Origin: Anthropogastromicrobium aceti
GTDB lineage: Bacteria > Bacillota > Clostridia > Lachnospirales > Lachnospiraceae
DNA length: 64,000 nucleotides
Reading direction: 5' to 3' (one strand)
Assembly (NCBI RefSeq): GCF_025567095.1
Contig: NZ_JAOQJH010000007.1
The translations under genes were made by a program, and so were the position numbers. The notes under the pieces are model-generated. The model saw only the letters and a list, made by a program, of their open reading frames with translations, did not search any database and was not told the origin of the DNA. Below, one piece after another: positions 24,410 through 33,757 of this stretch. The stretch's first letter is position 1; every line of letters starts with the position of its first letter.

Positions 24410-26187
24410 TGATAACACCGGAAAATATCCGGAAGAATCTGAAATGTGAAAATGATATTTATAAGTTTGAGTACTGCAGCCTGGATGAAAAGACTTATAA
24501 AATAGCTTCTTATATTCCATTAAAATGGGAAAATGGAAAGCTCGTAAGAGTATTGCTGGCATCCATAGATGTGACACAGGAGAAAAAAGCAGAGATCGAA
24601 TCTCGTCAGGCATTGAAAGAGGCTTACCGGTCGGCAGAAAATGCAAATCGTGCGAAGACAGAATTTCTTTCCAATATGTCCCATGATATCCGGACACCGA
24701 TGAATGCCATTGTTGGTCTGACGGCAATCGCAGGAGCAAATATTGAGAGTCATGACAGAGTTATTGAGTGTCTTGGCAAGATTACAGAATCAAGTCGTCA
24801 TCTGTTGGGGCTGATCAATGGAGTATTGGATATGGCACGTATTGAAAGTGGAAAAATGACGCTGGCTCAGGAAGATTTCAATCTGTCGGAGCTTGTGGAT
24901 AATCTTATTACGCTTACGAAACCGGTGCTTGATGAACATAAACATAATTTTGATATACACATCAATCATATTGAACATGAGGATGTCTGTGGTGACAGCC
25001 TGAGAATCCAGCAGGTATTTGTGAATCTGATGAGCAATGCGATCAAGTATACACCAGATGGTGGAAATATTACCTTTTCTATAGAGGAAAAGCCAAATGG
25101 ATTTTCGGAACTTGGATGCTATGAATTTTCGATTGAGGATAATGGGATCGGTATGTCACCGGAATTCCAGAAGATCATGTTTGATCCTTTCAGCCGCGCA
25201 GATGACCACAGGACAACCAAGGTTCAGGGAACTGGTCTGGGAATGGCAATCAGCAGAAATATTGTGAACCTGATGAATGGCACTATTAAAGTGGATAGTA
25301 CCTTACACAAGGGAACTAAAATTACAGTAACAATTTATCTAGAGCTTCAGGAAAAAGAAAAAGAACATGACAGAGATCTGATGAATCTGCCTGTTCTGGT
25401 TGTGGATGATGATAAGACGTGCTGTGAAAGTACAGTTGCCACACTGAAGGAAATCGGTATTACAGGTGAATGGGTTCTCTCTGGCAGGGAAGCCGTTGAG
25501 CGCTGTTATGCACGTCATGAGTTGAAAAATGATTATTTTGCTGTTATTTTAGACTGGAAGATGCCGGAAATGGATGGCATAGAAACTGCCAGACAGATCA
25601 GAAAACGGATAGGTAAAGAGATCACCATCATTGTATTGACATCTTATGAATTTAGCGAGATCGAAGAAGAAGCAAAGGCTGCAGGCATAGATGCTTTTAT
25701 TGCAAAACCGCTGTTTCGTTCCCGTCTGACGGCTACACTGCGGCAGTTTACTTCTGGTAAAACAGAAAAAACAGCAAGAAATTATCTGGAGGAACTGGCA
25801 AAAGCAGATTACACAGGAAAAAGGATTCTGTTGGTCGAGGATAATGAGTTAAACAGAGAAATTGCTGTTGAAATTTTGCAGATGACAGGTGCAGAAGTGG
25901 AAACGGCAGAAAATGGGAAAATTGCAGTTGAGAAAGTGGAAGCTTCTCCGAAAAGTTCGTATGATCTTATTTTTATGGATATTCAAATGCCTGTCATGAA
26001 TGGCTACGAGGCAACAGCAGCAATCAGGAGTCTTCCGGGTGAACAGGGAAAACTGCCTATTGTTGCCATGACCGCCAATGCTTTTGCGGAAGATGTACAG
26101 CTGGCCAAAAATACAGGCATGAATGGACATATCGCGAAACCGCTGGATATGAATAAACTTAATGATGTTTTGGAAAACTGGCTGTAA
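24391..26187 (+). CDS. hybrid histidine kinase, catalytic and receiver part (split by frameshift)
   Basis: About 600 residues. HisKA has the phospho-acceptor in FLSNMSHDIRTPMNAI (about residue 99); the HATPase domain shows an N-box (NLMSNAIKYTPDGG), G1 (DNGIGM) and G2 (GTGLGM). Two receivers follow: the first has LVVDDDK and ILDWKMPEMDG, the second LLVEDNELNRE and MDIQMPVMNGYEA, each with the conserved Asp and Lys. The only start in frame is a TTG at 24391 without a convincing ribosome site, and sequence homologous to the previous frame begins right before it. So this is the second half of one gene, roughly 1,070 residues if repaired. Unless translated by slippage or reinitiation, the pathway is broken here. 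Confidence 0.82.
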   Translation: MEAMDIMITPENIRKNLKCENDIYKFEYCSLDEKTYKIASYIPLKWENGKLVRVLLASIDVTQEKKAEIESRQALKEAYRSAENANRAKTEFLSNMSHDIRTPMNAIVGLTAIAGANIESHDRVIECLGKITESSRHLLGLINGVLDMARIESGKMTLAQEDFNLSELVDNLITLTKPVLDEHKHNFDIHINHIEHEDVCGDSLRIQQVFVNLMSNAIKYTPDGGNITFSIEEKPNGFSELGCYEFSIEDNGIGMSPEFQKIMFDPFSRADDHRTTKVQGTGLGMAISRNIVNLMNGTIKVDSTLHKGTKITVTIYLELQEKEKEHDRDLMNLPVLVVDDDKTCCESTVATLKEIGITGEWVLSGREAVERCYARHELKNDYFAVILDWKMPEMDGIETARQIRKRIGKEITIIVLTSYEFSEIEEEAKAAGIDAFIAKPLFRSRLTATLRQFTSGKTEKTARNYLEELAKADYTGKRILLVEDNELNREIAVEILQMTGAEVETAENGKIAVEKVEASPKSSYDLIFMDIQMPVMNGYEATAAIRSLPGEQGKLPIVAMTANAFAEDVQLAKNTGMNGHIAKPLDMNKLNDVLENWL

Positions 26188-26221
26188 TTTATTCTCATGG
26201 GATGGGAAAACTAAAAAACAG

Positions 26222-26251
26222 TTGACACAGCCTATTGCAAAAACGTATAAT
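26222..26251 (+). promoter_or_regulatory. promoter of hisS
   Basis: TTGACA at 26222-26227 and TATAAT at 26246-26251 with an 18-base spacer. Only about 50 bases separate it from the hisS start, so there is no room for a T-box leader. Confidence 0.85.
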
Positions 26252-26307
26252 GTTGAACGTAGTGTATCATACAGGGAAAGCCCTGATAGTGGAAAGAGGA
26301 GTGTTTT

Positions 26308-27567
26308 ATGGCATTAGTAAAGAAGCCTGTTACAGGCATGAAGGATATTCAGCCAGCAGAAATGCAGATCCGTGATTATGTGATTGGGCTGATTAAGGAA
26401 ACGTATAAGGGATTTGGTTTCACACCGATTGAAACACCTTGTGTTGAAAATATTGCAAACTTAAGCAATAAGCAGGGTGGTGAGAATGAGAAGCTTATCT
26501 TTAAGATCTTAAAGCGTGGTGAGAAGTTAAACTTAGAAACAGCACAGACAGAAGCAGATTTGGTAGATAGTGGTCTTCGCTATGACCTGACTGTTCCGTT
26601 GTCAAGATATTATTCCAATAATGCAGCAAATCTGCCAAAGCCGTTTAAGGCATTGCAGATCGGACCGGTATGGAGAGCTGACCGTCCGCAGAAGGGTCGT
26701 TTCAGACAGTTCTATCAGTGTGATATTGATATTCTTGGAGATCCGACAAATCTTGCAGAGATCGAGCTGATTTTGGCAACAACTACACTTCTTGGAAAGG
26801 TTGGCTTTAAGGGATTTACCGTACATATCAATGACCGCCGTATTTTAAAGGGCATGGCAAAGTACAGCGGCTTTGATGAAGCACAGTATGATGAAGTCTT
26901 TATCATTTTGGATAAGATGGATAAGATCGGTCTTGATGGTGTAGCAAAAGAGCTTGCATCAAATGGTTTTGCAGAGGAATCAATCGAACGCTATATGGGT
27001 CTGTTCAAAGGCTTGAATGAAGCAGAGGATGGTGTTGCTTATCTTGCAGAGACACTTGGTGATTGCTTAGAGGGCGGCGCAGCAGAGAACTTAAAGCAGA
27101 TTTGTGAGGCAGTTACGGCAACAACTCAGGCAAGCTTTAAGCTGCAGTTTGATCCAACATTAGTTCGTGGTATGTCTTACTATACTGGAACTATTTTCGA
27201 GATCGGAGTAGAGGGCTTCCCAGGTTCAATTGCCGGAGGCGGACGTTATGATAAGATGGTTGGCAAGTTCACAGGAATGGAAACTCCAGCATGTGGCTTC
27301 TCAATCGGATTTGAGCGTATTGTAACAATTCTCTTAGATGAGGGCTTTACTGTTCCAGGCAGCAAGGAAAAGATTGCATATTTGGTAGAAAAGGGTGTAG
27401 ATAGCAAGGTGCTTGGCACTGTTCTTCAGGAAGCAATGGCAGGACGTGCAGCAGGACAGCAGATTCTTGTTGCATGGATGAATAAGAATAAGAAGTTCCA
27501 GAAGGAACAGCTGACAGCAGAAGGCTACAGCGAGTTCAAGGAGTTTTATAAGGAAGCATTAAAGTAA
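26308..27567 (+). CDS. hisS: histidyl-tRNA synthetase
   Basis: A 419-residue class II aminoacyl-tRNA synthetase that charges tRNA-His. It opens with KKPVTGMKDIQPAEMQ, has motif 2 around WRADRPQKGRFRQFYQCD (about residues 110-130), the histidine-specific block LVRGMSYYTG (about 285), and motif 3 with GFSIGFERI (about 330). The C-terminal anticodon-binding domain (about 345-419) is present. GGAAAGAGGAG precedes the ATG. It stands alone with its own consensus promoter, without the aspS partner often seen next to it in Bacilli. Housekeeping and intact. Confidence 0.95.
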   Translation: MALVKKPVTGMKDIQPAEMQIRDYVIGLIKETYKGFGFTPIETPCVENIANLSNKQGGENEKLIFKILKRGEKLNLETAQTEADLVDSGLRYDLTVPLSRYYSNNAANLPKPFKALQIGPVWRADRPQKGRFRQFYQCDIDILGDPTNLAEIELILATTTLLGKVGFKGFTVHINDRRILKGMAKYSGFDEAQYDEVFIILDKMDKIGLDGVAKELASNGFAEESIERYMGLFKGLNEAEDGVAYLAETLGDCLEGGAAENLKQICEAVTATTQASFKLQFDPTLVRGMSYYTGTIFEIGVEGFPGSIAGGGRYDKMVGKFTGMETPACGFSIGFERIVTILLDEGFTVPGSKEKIAYLVEKGVDSKVLGTVLQEAMAGRAAGQQILVAWMNKNKKFQKEQLTAEGYSEFKEFYKEALK

Positions 27568-27637
27568 TCACATGTAAAGGCGCTGCAGCGTTTGCTGCAG
27601 TGTCGTTTCTGTGTAAGCTAAAATGGAGGTAAGGCGA

Positions 27638-30600
27638 TTGAGAAAACAAGTATTGCTGAAAAAAGGTATTACAGGACTGCTTTCTATTGGAATGCTGTTA
27701 GGGTCTGTTATTCCGACAGCAGCACAGGAAACGTCCAGTCAAAGTGCATTTGAAACGAAGCTTCAAGAGCAGATGCAAGAAACGCAAATGCAGTTTGAAG
27801 AGCTGACGTCTGAAACAGAATCCGAAACGGTCAAGACTCAGTCGCAGGAAACTCAGACAGAAACATCTGCGCAGGAAAGTGAAGTGATTCCATCGGAAGA
27901 ATCATCGTCAGCATCACAGGCAGAAACAAGTGAAGTTCAGACAGAGCAGCCAACACAAACGGAAATTCAAAGTGAGCCTCAGACGCAGGAGACAGTGCAG
28001 ATCTCGTCAGAGGCTGACAGTGTAGAAGAAACACAGGAAAATGAAGCAGAGTATTCTACAGAAGAATTTACAGAGGAAGAGTCTACAGAAGAAGAATTTA
28101 CAGAAGAGGAATCTACAGAAGAGGAAACAACAGAAGAAGCAGAGTTAGAAGGAGTTGAAGAAAGCTTCTATGCTAATGCAAGCTTAAATGCAGATTCAAA
28201 GGTGTATTCTGGATGGAAAAAAGATTCATCAGAGATAGTGACACTTCCAGCGGGTTCTTATGTTTACATAACATCTGTAGTTTGTGTGGAGGAAGAGCCG
28301 CGATGGGCGCATGTTATTTTTGATATTAATGAATACTGTTATGAAGGATATATTCCATTTGAAGTGCTTTCTGTGAGCTATGATGCCAATCTGATGGCAG
28401 CGGATGAGACACAGGCCTTTCCAGCAGATTACCAAAGTGCCTTGAATGCACTTCATCAGGCACATCCTAATTGGGTATTTAAGCCGGTTTATGTGGGTGA
28501 TACTTTTGATTATGCAGTAGGACAGCAGATGGCGGTAGCATCGAGAGCACTTGTAAGCACTTATTATAATGAATGCTTTCGATCTATGTTAGACAGAGAT
28601 TACAATTGGCAAACTAATACTTGGAAACAATGGGAACCAGGTTGGGCCGGCGCGTCAGAAGAGACTGTGCGCTATTATATGGATCCGAGAAATTTTTTAA
28701 ATGAAAATGACATTTTTATGTTTGAATCACTTATCTATGAGAAGTATCAGACACAAGGGGCAGTTGAGGCTGCACTTGCCAATACATTTATGTCGAATGC
28801 GAAAGTTCCAGGTGCAGAGTATACATATGCATGGTTGTTTTGTTGGGTTGGAGAAAAATATAATATTAATCCGGTAGCACTTGCAAGTCGTGTTAGACAA
28901 GAACAGGGAGCAGGTACGTCTGATTTGATTTCTGGAAAATATGCTGGATATGAAGGATTGTACAATTATTTTAATATACAGGCAACTGGTTCAAGTAGAG
29001 ATCAAATCGTGCAGAATGGATTAAAAGAGGCAAAGACGGGTTCGACAATGATGCTTCCAGATGGTACAGTATCAAGTGGATCTTGGGATACCCCAACAAA
29101 GGCATTGATTGGCGGTTCATTGAAGTTTGCCAATCTGTATATTCTCAAAAATCAGAATACGCTATATGCCCAAAAATTTGACTATGACGGTCAGTATAAC
29201 GGTAAATATTGGCATCAATACATGACCAATATCATGGCACCGTATTCAGAGGGAAATCAAGTAAGAAGATCCTATACCAATAGTGGTCAATTAGGAAATA
29301 GTTTTGTCTTTTTGATTCCTGTTTATGAGGCGCGTCCGGTATCTTCACTCAAACCACAGGAGCGAAAAAATCAGAATAGCTGCTTAAAGTCATTGACAGT
29401 AAATGACCAGGAAGTAATCACTGCATTTGATAAGACACAAAAAGATTTTTATTATAGTGTAGGGGAAAAGACAGTTTATGCGAATGTTAAAGTAAAAACT
29501 GCATCTTCATCAGCTACACTGAAATTTTCCAATATTGGAAGTATGTCTCACAAGGTTGAGGTTAGCACAATAACCGTTACAGCTGAGGATGGCACACAGA
29601 CACAGTACCGTTTGTTTGTTGGTTGTGGTGTAACGATAGAACAGGGACTTTTTGATGGTTTTGATGTGAATTCTTATCGAAAGCGTTATCCAAAGCTTGA
29701 AAAAGCATATGGAAATGATATTGACGCGTATTATGAGCATTATTTCCTAACTGGGAAAAAAGCCGGATGGGATGGAACAAAAGGTGATTTCGCAGAGGAT
29801 AATGATGACAGTGATAAGACGTCAACAATTTATAAAGGCGTTGACTATGCGCCAGTATTTGATGCTAAATACTATTTAAATCGTTACTCAGATTTGAAGT
29901 CAGCATTTGGAAATGATTATGCGGCAGCATTGAAGCATTTTGTAGAATATGGAATGAAGGAAGGTCGTCAGGCAAGTGTGGAATTTGCTCTGAATGTTTA
30001 TAAGAGTAATTATGAAGATCTTACAAAAGCATTTGGAACAAATAATGTTTTGTACTACTGGCATTATATGAATTATGGTAGAGCAGAAGGACGGAATGCA
30101 ATGACAAGGATTCCATCAACTGTATATGACGGAGTTGATTATTCTGCAGTTTACGATTATGAATACTATAGGGCACATAATGAAGACTTGGCAAGGGCAT
30201 ACGGTGATGTTTCAGACAAATTTTTGGAACATTTCGTAAAGTATGGAATGAAAGAGGGACGTCAGGCAAGTGCAGAATTTAAACTAAAGGCATATAAAAG
30301 TAATTATGCAGATTTGGTTAATGCATTTAAAGCAAATAATGAGTTGTACTACTGGCATTATATGAATTATGGAAAGGCAGAGGGAAGAATAGCATTTTCA
30401 TATTCCGCAGAATATAAGGGTGTTGATTATGCTGCAGTATTTGACTATGAGTATTATCAAAAGCAGTATGCAGATCTGTTTAATGCATTTGGAGATGATG
30501 CTGAAAGTTATTTGTGGCACTTTGTAGAATATGGAATGGCTGAAGGCCGTCGGGGAAACAAACAATTTAATGTGTATGCATATAAAAATCGATATGCAGA

Positions 30601-30691
30601 TCTCAAAAAAGCGTTTGGAAATAATTTGTGTTCATATTATCTGCATTACATTGAATATGGAAAAGCAGAAGGAAGAAATGGCGCAGATTAA
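27638..30691 (+). CDS. secreted glucosaminidase with seven C-terminal repeats
   Basis: A 1017-residue exported protein: signal peptide (to about residue 35, ending P-T-A-A-Q), a Ser/Thr/Glu/Gln-rich linker (about 36-180) with T-E-E-E-S-like tandem repeats, an SH3-like segment (about 195-250), a GH73-type N-acetylglucosaminidase domain (about 265-560; likely catalytic Glu in VRQEQGAG), a cadherin-like beta domain (about 590-670) and seven repeats of 38-46 residues from about 672 to the end. It should cut peptidoglycan and attach to the wall by the repeats. I chose the TTG at 27638 because GGAGGT lies seven bases upstream; the ATG at 27623 overlaps that site and has none of its own. Confidence 0.82.
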   Translation: MRKQVLLKKGITGLLSIGMLLGSVIPTAAQETSSQSAFETKLQEQMQETQMQFEELTSETESETVKTQSQETQTETSAQESEVIPSEESSSASQAETSEVQTEQPTQTEIQSEPQTQETVQISSEADSVEETQENEAEYSTEEFTEEESTEEEFTEEESTEEETTEEAELEGVEESFYANASLNADSKVYSGWKKDSSEIVTLPAGSYVYITSVVCVEEEPRWAHVIFDINEYCYEGYIPFEVLSVSYDANLMAADETQAFPADYQSALNALHQAHPNWVFKPVYVGDTFDYAVGQQMAVASRALVSTYYNECFRSMLDRDYNWQTNTWKQWEPGWAGASEETVRYYMDPRNFLNENDIFMFESLIYEKYQTQGAVEAALANTFMSNAKVPGAEYTYAWLFCWVGEKYNINPVALASRVRQEQGAGTSDLISGKYAGYEGLYNYFNIQATGSSRDQIVQNGLKEAKTGSTMMLPDGTVSSGSWDTPTKALIGGSLKFANLYILKNQNTLYAQKFDYDGQYNGKYWHQYMTNIMAPYSEGNQVRRSYTNSGQLGNSFVFLIPVYEARPVSSLKPQERKNQNSCLKSLTVNDQEVITAFDKTQKDFYYSVGEKTVYANVKVKTASSSATLKFSNIGSMSHKVEVSTITVTAEDGTQTQYRLFVGCGVTIEQGLFDGFDVNSYRKRYPKLEKAYGNDIDAYYEHYFLTGKKAGWDGTKGDFAEDNDDSDKTSTIYKGVDYAPVFDAKYYLNRYSDLKSAFGNDYAAALKHFVEYGMKEGRQASVEFALNVYKSNYEDLTKAFGTNNVLYYWHYMNYGRAEGRNAMTRIPSTVYDGVDYSAVYDYEYYRAHNEDLARAYGDVSDKFLEHFVKYGMKEGRQASAEFKLKAYKSNYADLVNAFKANNELYYWHYMNYGKAEGRIAFSYSAEYKGVDYAAVFDYEYYQKQYADLFNAFGDDAESYLWHFVEYGMAEGRRGNKQFNVYAYKNRYADLKKAFGNNLCSYYLHYIEYGKAEGRNGAD
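29650..30685 (+). repeat. seven protein repeats, YxxxYxDLxxAFG...HYxxYGxxEGR type
   Basis: Seven consecutive units in the glucosaminidase C-terminus share Y-x3-Y-x-D-L-x2-A-F-G, an H-F/Y-x2-Y-G turn and an E-G-R ending. Units alternate between a longer form preceded by G-V-D-Y-x-A-V-F/Y-D and a shorter one, so the original duplication unit may be a pair of about 95 residues. The first unit is the most diverged. Confidence 0.8.
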
Positions 30692-30738
30692 AATAATACA
30701 AAAATACAGATTTAGATAAAAGAAAGGCATGGAACACA

Positions 30739-32331
30739 ATGTCATTATATGAAAATGAAATCAGCAAACGAAGAACGTTTGCCATTATTTCTCACCCGGA
30801 TGCGGGTAAAACTACATTAACAGAGAAGTTCCTTTTATATGGAGGAGCAATCAATCAGGCAGGTTCCGTAAAGGGAAGAAAAACAGCAAAGCACGCTGTT
30901 TCTGACTGGATGGAGATTGAAAAGCAAAGAGGTATTTCCGTAACCTCTTCCGTTTTACAGTTCCACTATGAAGGCTATTGCATCAACATTTTGGATACAC
31001 CAGGTCATCAGGATTTCTCAGAGGATACGTATCGTACTCTGATGGCAGCAGATTCTGCCGTTATGGTAATTGATGCTTCTAAGGGTGTTGAGGCGCAGAC
31101 AATTAAGCTGTTTAAGGTTTGTGTTATGCGTCATATTCCGATTTTTACTTTTATCAACAAGTTAGACCGTGAGGCAAATGACCCATTTGATCTGATGGAT
31201 GAGATCGAGCGCGTGCTTGGTATTAAGACCTGCCCAATCAATTGGCCAATCGGATGCGGTAAGAATTTCAAGGGTGTTTATGATCGTAACACAAATAAGA
31301 TTACCACATTCGTTGCAGCAGATGCAGGTATGCATGAGATTGAGAGTCATGAGCTTGATGTTGAAGGTGCTGAGGATCAGGTTGGTATTATTGGTTATCA
31401 GAAGCTACTTGAGGATATTGAGCTGCTTGATGGTGCATGTGAGGAATTTGATCAGGATAAGGTAAGTAATGGTGAGATTTCTCCTGTATTCTTTGGTTCT
31501 GCACTGACAAACTTTGGTGTTGAGACATTCCTTGAGCATTTCTTAAAAATGACAACATCACCGCTTCCAAGACATAGCTCAATCGGTGAAATCAGCCCAT
31601 TTGATGATAATTTCTCTGCCTTTGTATTTAAGATTCAGGCAAACATGAATAAGGCACACAGAGACCGTATCGCATTTATGAGAATTTGTTCTGGAAAGTT
31701 TGAAGCCGGCATGGAGGTGAACCATGTGCAGGGCGGCAGAAAGATTCGTCTGACACAGCCGCAGCAGATGATGGCATCAGAGCGAACAATCGTAGAAGAG
31801 GCATATGCCGGAGATATCATTGGTGTATTTGATCCAGGTATTTTCTCAATTGGAGATACAATATGTTCTCCTAAGATGGGTAATATGGCATTTGACGGAA
31901 TTCCAACATTCGCACCAGAGCATTTTGCCAGAGTGCGTCAGATGGATACAATGAAGCGTAAGCAGTTCATTAAGGGAATCAGTCAGATTGCTCTTGAAGG
32001 TGCTATTCAGATTTTCCAGGAATTTAACACTGGAATGGAAGAGATCATTGTCGGCGTTGTCGGCGTGCTGCAGTTTGACGTTTTGAAATTCCGTCTGGAA
32101 AATGAGTACAATGTAGAGATTCGCCTTGATCCGCTGCCATACGAGTATATCCGCTGGATTGAGGATTGGGAGAATGTGGATGTAGCAAGAATCAATGGAA
32201 CATCCGATATGAAGAAAATTAAGGATTTGAAGGATCGTCCGCTGTTACTGTTTGCAAATAGCTGGAGTCCGCAGATGGTACTGGAAAGAAATCCAGGCTT
32301 AAAGCTGTCTGAGTTTGGAACAGAGCACTAA
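30739..32331 (+). CDS. prfC: peptide chain release factor 3
   Basis: A 530-residue translational GTPase. G1 is SHPDAGKTTLTE (about residues 16-27), the G2 region has RGISVTSSV, G3 is DTPGHQDF, and G4 is FINKLDRE. Length and the bacterial RF3 C-terminal part (domain III, FNTGMEEIIVGVVGVLQFDV) separate it from EF-G. RF3 removes RF1/RF2 from ribosomes after peptide release. It starts 47 bases after the glucosaminidase gene and is probably expressed on its own or by read-through. Intact. Confidence 0.95.
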   Translation: MSLYENEISKRRTFAIISHPDAGKTTLTEKFLLYGGAINQAGSVKGRKTAKHAVSDWMEIEKQRGISVTSSVLQFHYEGYCINILDTPGHQDFSEDTYRTLMAADSAVMVIDASKGVEAQTIKLFKVCVMRHIPIFTFINKLDREANDPFDLMDEIERVLGIKTCPINWPIGCGKNFKGVYDRNTNKITTFVAADAGMHEIESHELDVEGAEDQVGIIGYQKLLEDIELLDGACEEFDQDKVSNGEISPVFFGSALTNFGVETFLEHFLKMTTSPLPRHSSIGEISPFDDNFSAFVFKIQANMNKAHRDRIAFMRICSGKFEAGMEVNHVQGGRKIRLTQPQQMMASERTIVEEAYAGDIIGVFDPGIFSIGDTICSPKMGNMAFDGIPTFAPEHFARVRQMDTMKRKQFIKGISQIALEGAIQIFQEFNTGMEEIIVGVVGVLQFDVLKFRLENEYNVEIRLDPLPYEYIRWIEDWENVDVARINGTSDMKKIKDLKDRPLLLFANSWSPQMVLERNPGLKLSEFGTEH

Positions 32332-32434
32332 ACAATATATATTAACATAGTGTCTAATATATTTGCCAGAAGGCAGAATATATTTAATACGCATATACTA
32401 TACCGAGAAAGTGAAATGCTTTTGAGGGTAGCAT

Positions 32435-32698
32435 ATGCGTATTTGTGATTTAAGGCAAAAAGAAGTGATTAATATAAAAGACTGCAAAAGACTTGGCTAT
32501 GTGTGTGACATTGAATTTGATCGAAAAACAGGCTGCATAACACAGTTGATTGTTCCGGGCACAGGAAAAATATGTGGGTTATTCGGACGAGATACGGAAT
32601 ATCGCATTCCATTTTGCAGAGTATGTCAGATTGGACCAGATATCATATTAGTTGATATTGATGAGGGAGAAAAACCAATCAGAGATAAAGAAAAATAG
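32435..32698 (+). CDS. YlmC/YmxH family PRC-barrel protein
   Basis: An 87-residue PRC-barrel protein reading M-R-I-C-D-L-R-Q-K-E-V-I-N with G-Y-V-C-D-I-E-F-D and I-P-F, the pattern of the YlmC/YmxH family conserved in spore-forming Firmicutes. Its function is not well known; in Bacillus these genes lie near sporulation and cell-division loci. GAGGGTAG lies before the ATG. A weak hairpin at about 32357-32385 separates it from prfC. Presence supports a spore-forming lineage, though it does not prove sporulation. Confidence 0.85.
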   Translation: MRICDLRQKEVINIKDCKRLGYVCDIEFDRKTGCITQLIVPGTGKICGLFGRDTEYRIPFCRVCQIGPDIILVDIDEGEKPIRDKEK

Positions 32699-32722
32699 AA
32701 TTGAAAACAATTCAGAAAAAAC

Positions 32723-32752
32723 TTGACCTTAAATACCTTTTTATTTTATAAT
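32723..32752 (+). promoter_or_regulatory. promoter of nrdR operon
   Basis: TTGACC at 32723-32728 and TATAAT at 32747-32752, spacer 18 bases, 46 bases before the nrdR start. It would drive nrdR, yqeG and aroK. Confidence 0.7.
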
Positions 32753-32798
32753 AATAGCATTAAAGAGATGCTGGCAGACAGCAGGAATGGAGGCAGCA

Positions 32799-33263
32799 AT
32801 GAAGTGTCCGTTTTGCGGAGAAGATACAACAAAAGTAATTGATTCAAGGCCTTCTGACGATAATACTGCGATCCGCAGGCGCAGGATGTGTGAGGTGTGC
32901 AACCGGCGCTTTACAACATATGAAAAGATTGAAGTATTTCCACTGATGGTAGTAAAAAAGGATCAGACAAGAGAGGCTTATTCGAGGGAAAAATTAAAAA
33001 CTGGAATTGTTATGGCATGCCATAAACGTCCGATCCCGACTGATGCGGTAAATCGTCTGGTAGATGATATTGAGACAACTATTTTTAATAATTATGAAAA
33101 AGAAGTCAGCAGCAAGGTGATTGGTGAGCTGGTGATGGAAAAATTAAAAACACTTGATGAGGTTGCCTATGTACGCTTTGCGAGTGTATACCGCTCTTTT
33201 ACAGATTTGAATAATTTTGCACAAGAGCTTGAAAATATGATTCAGAGAGAGAAAAAACAGTGA
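32799..33263 (+). CDS. nrdR: transcriptional repressor NrdR
   Basis: A 154-residue regulator of ribonucleotide reductase genes. The zinc ribbon is visible: MKCPFCG and CEVCNRRF give two C-x2-C pairs; RRRRMC follows the first. The ATP-cone domain occupies about residues 49-140 (VVKKDQTREAYSREKL). I chose the ATG at 32799, giving the canonical M-K-C-P-F-C-G start with GGAGG just upstream, rather than the ATG at 32787. It senses ATP/dATP and represses nrd genes, none of which are in this window. Its stop overlaps the next GTG start by four bases. Confidence 0.95.
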   Translation: MKCPFCGEDTTKVIDSRPSDDNTAIRRRRMCEVCNRRFTTYEKIEVFPLMVVKKDQTREAYSREKLKTGIVMACHKRPIPTDAVNRLVDDIETTIFNNYEKEVSSKVIGELVMEKLKTLDEVAYVRFASVYRSFTDLNNFAQELENMIQREKKQ

Positions 33264-33757
33264 GTAAATTATATCCATGGGCAGAGGCAGCGTCTGCCTA
33301 CCAGATTGATTATCAAAAGGAATATGATAACGGCGTGCGCGGCGTACTATTTGATGTGGATAATACGCTTGTAAGGCATGGAGAGCCAGCTACAAAACAG
33401 GCAAAGGAATTGTTTGAACATCTTCGCAGCATTGGCTTAAAAACCTGCATTATTTCAAATAATAAGGAGCCGCGTGTCAGTCCGTTTGCGAAGGAAGTTG
33501 GAAGTGACTATATTTATAAAGCAGGGAAGCCATCAGTACGCGGTTATGAGGACGCTATGAAGCGTATTCATACAACACCAGATACAACGATTTTTATCGG
33601 AGATCAGATCTTTACAGATATTTATGGCGCAAACAGAGCTGGAATTAGGACATATCTTGTTCAGCCAATTCATCCAAAGGAAGAAATACAGATAGTGCTA
33701 AAGCGTTATATAGAGCGTATAGTATTGTTTTTTTACCACAGGAGGAATAAGCGATGA
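33260..33757 (+). CDS. yqeG: YqeG family HAD IIIA phosphatase
   Basis: A 165-residue HAD-superfamily phosphatase. Motif I is LFDVDNTLV (DxDxT-type), motif II is IISNN, and motif III contains K-P with FIGDQIFTDI at about residues 113-122. The family includes proteins acting on phosphatidylglycerophosphate in other organisms; the substrate here is not shown. The start is a GTG overlapping the nrdR stop (GTGA), and its own stop overlaps the aroK ATG (ATGA), so three genes are translationally coupled. Confidence 0.88.
   Translation: MSKLYPWAEAASAYQIDYQKEYDNGVRGVLFDVDNTLVRHGEPATKQAKELFEHLRSIGLKTCIISNNKEPRVSPFAKEVGSDYIYKAGKPSVRGYEDAMKRIHTTPDTTIFIGDQIFTDIYGANRAGIRTYLVQPIHPKEEIQIVLKRYIERIVLFFYHRRNKR

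Noticed and set aside
26252..26307. T-box leader before hisS
   Set aside because: The leader is only about 50 bases and has no T-box sequence or specifier stem.
27569..27605. Possible terminator after hisS (GCTGCAG inverted repeat)
   Set aside because: The stem is good but no T-tract follows; I left it out of the features as unsure.
27623..27640. ATG at 27623 as the start of the glucosaminidase
   Set aside because: The ATG overlaps the GGAGGT that serves the TTG at 27638 and has no ribosome site of its own.
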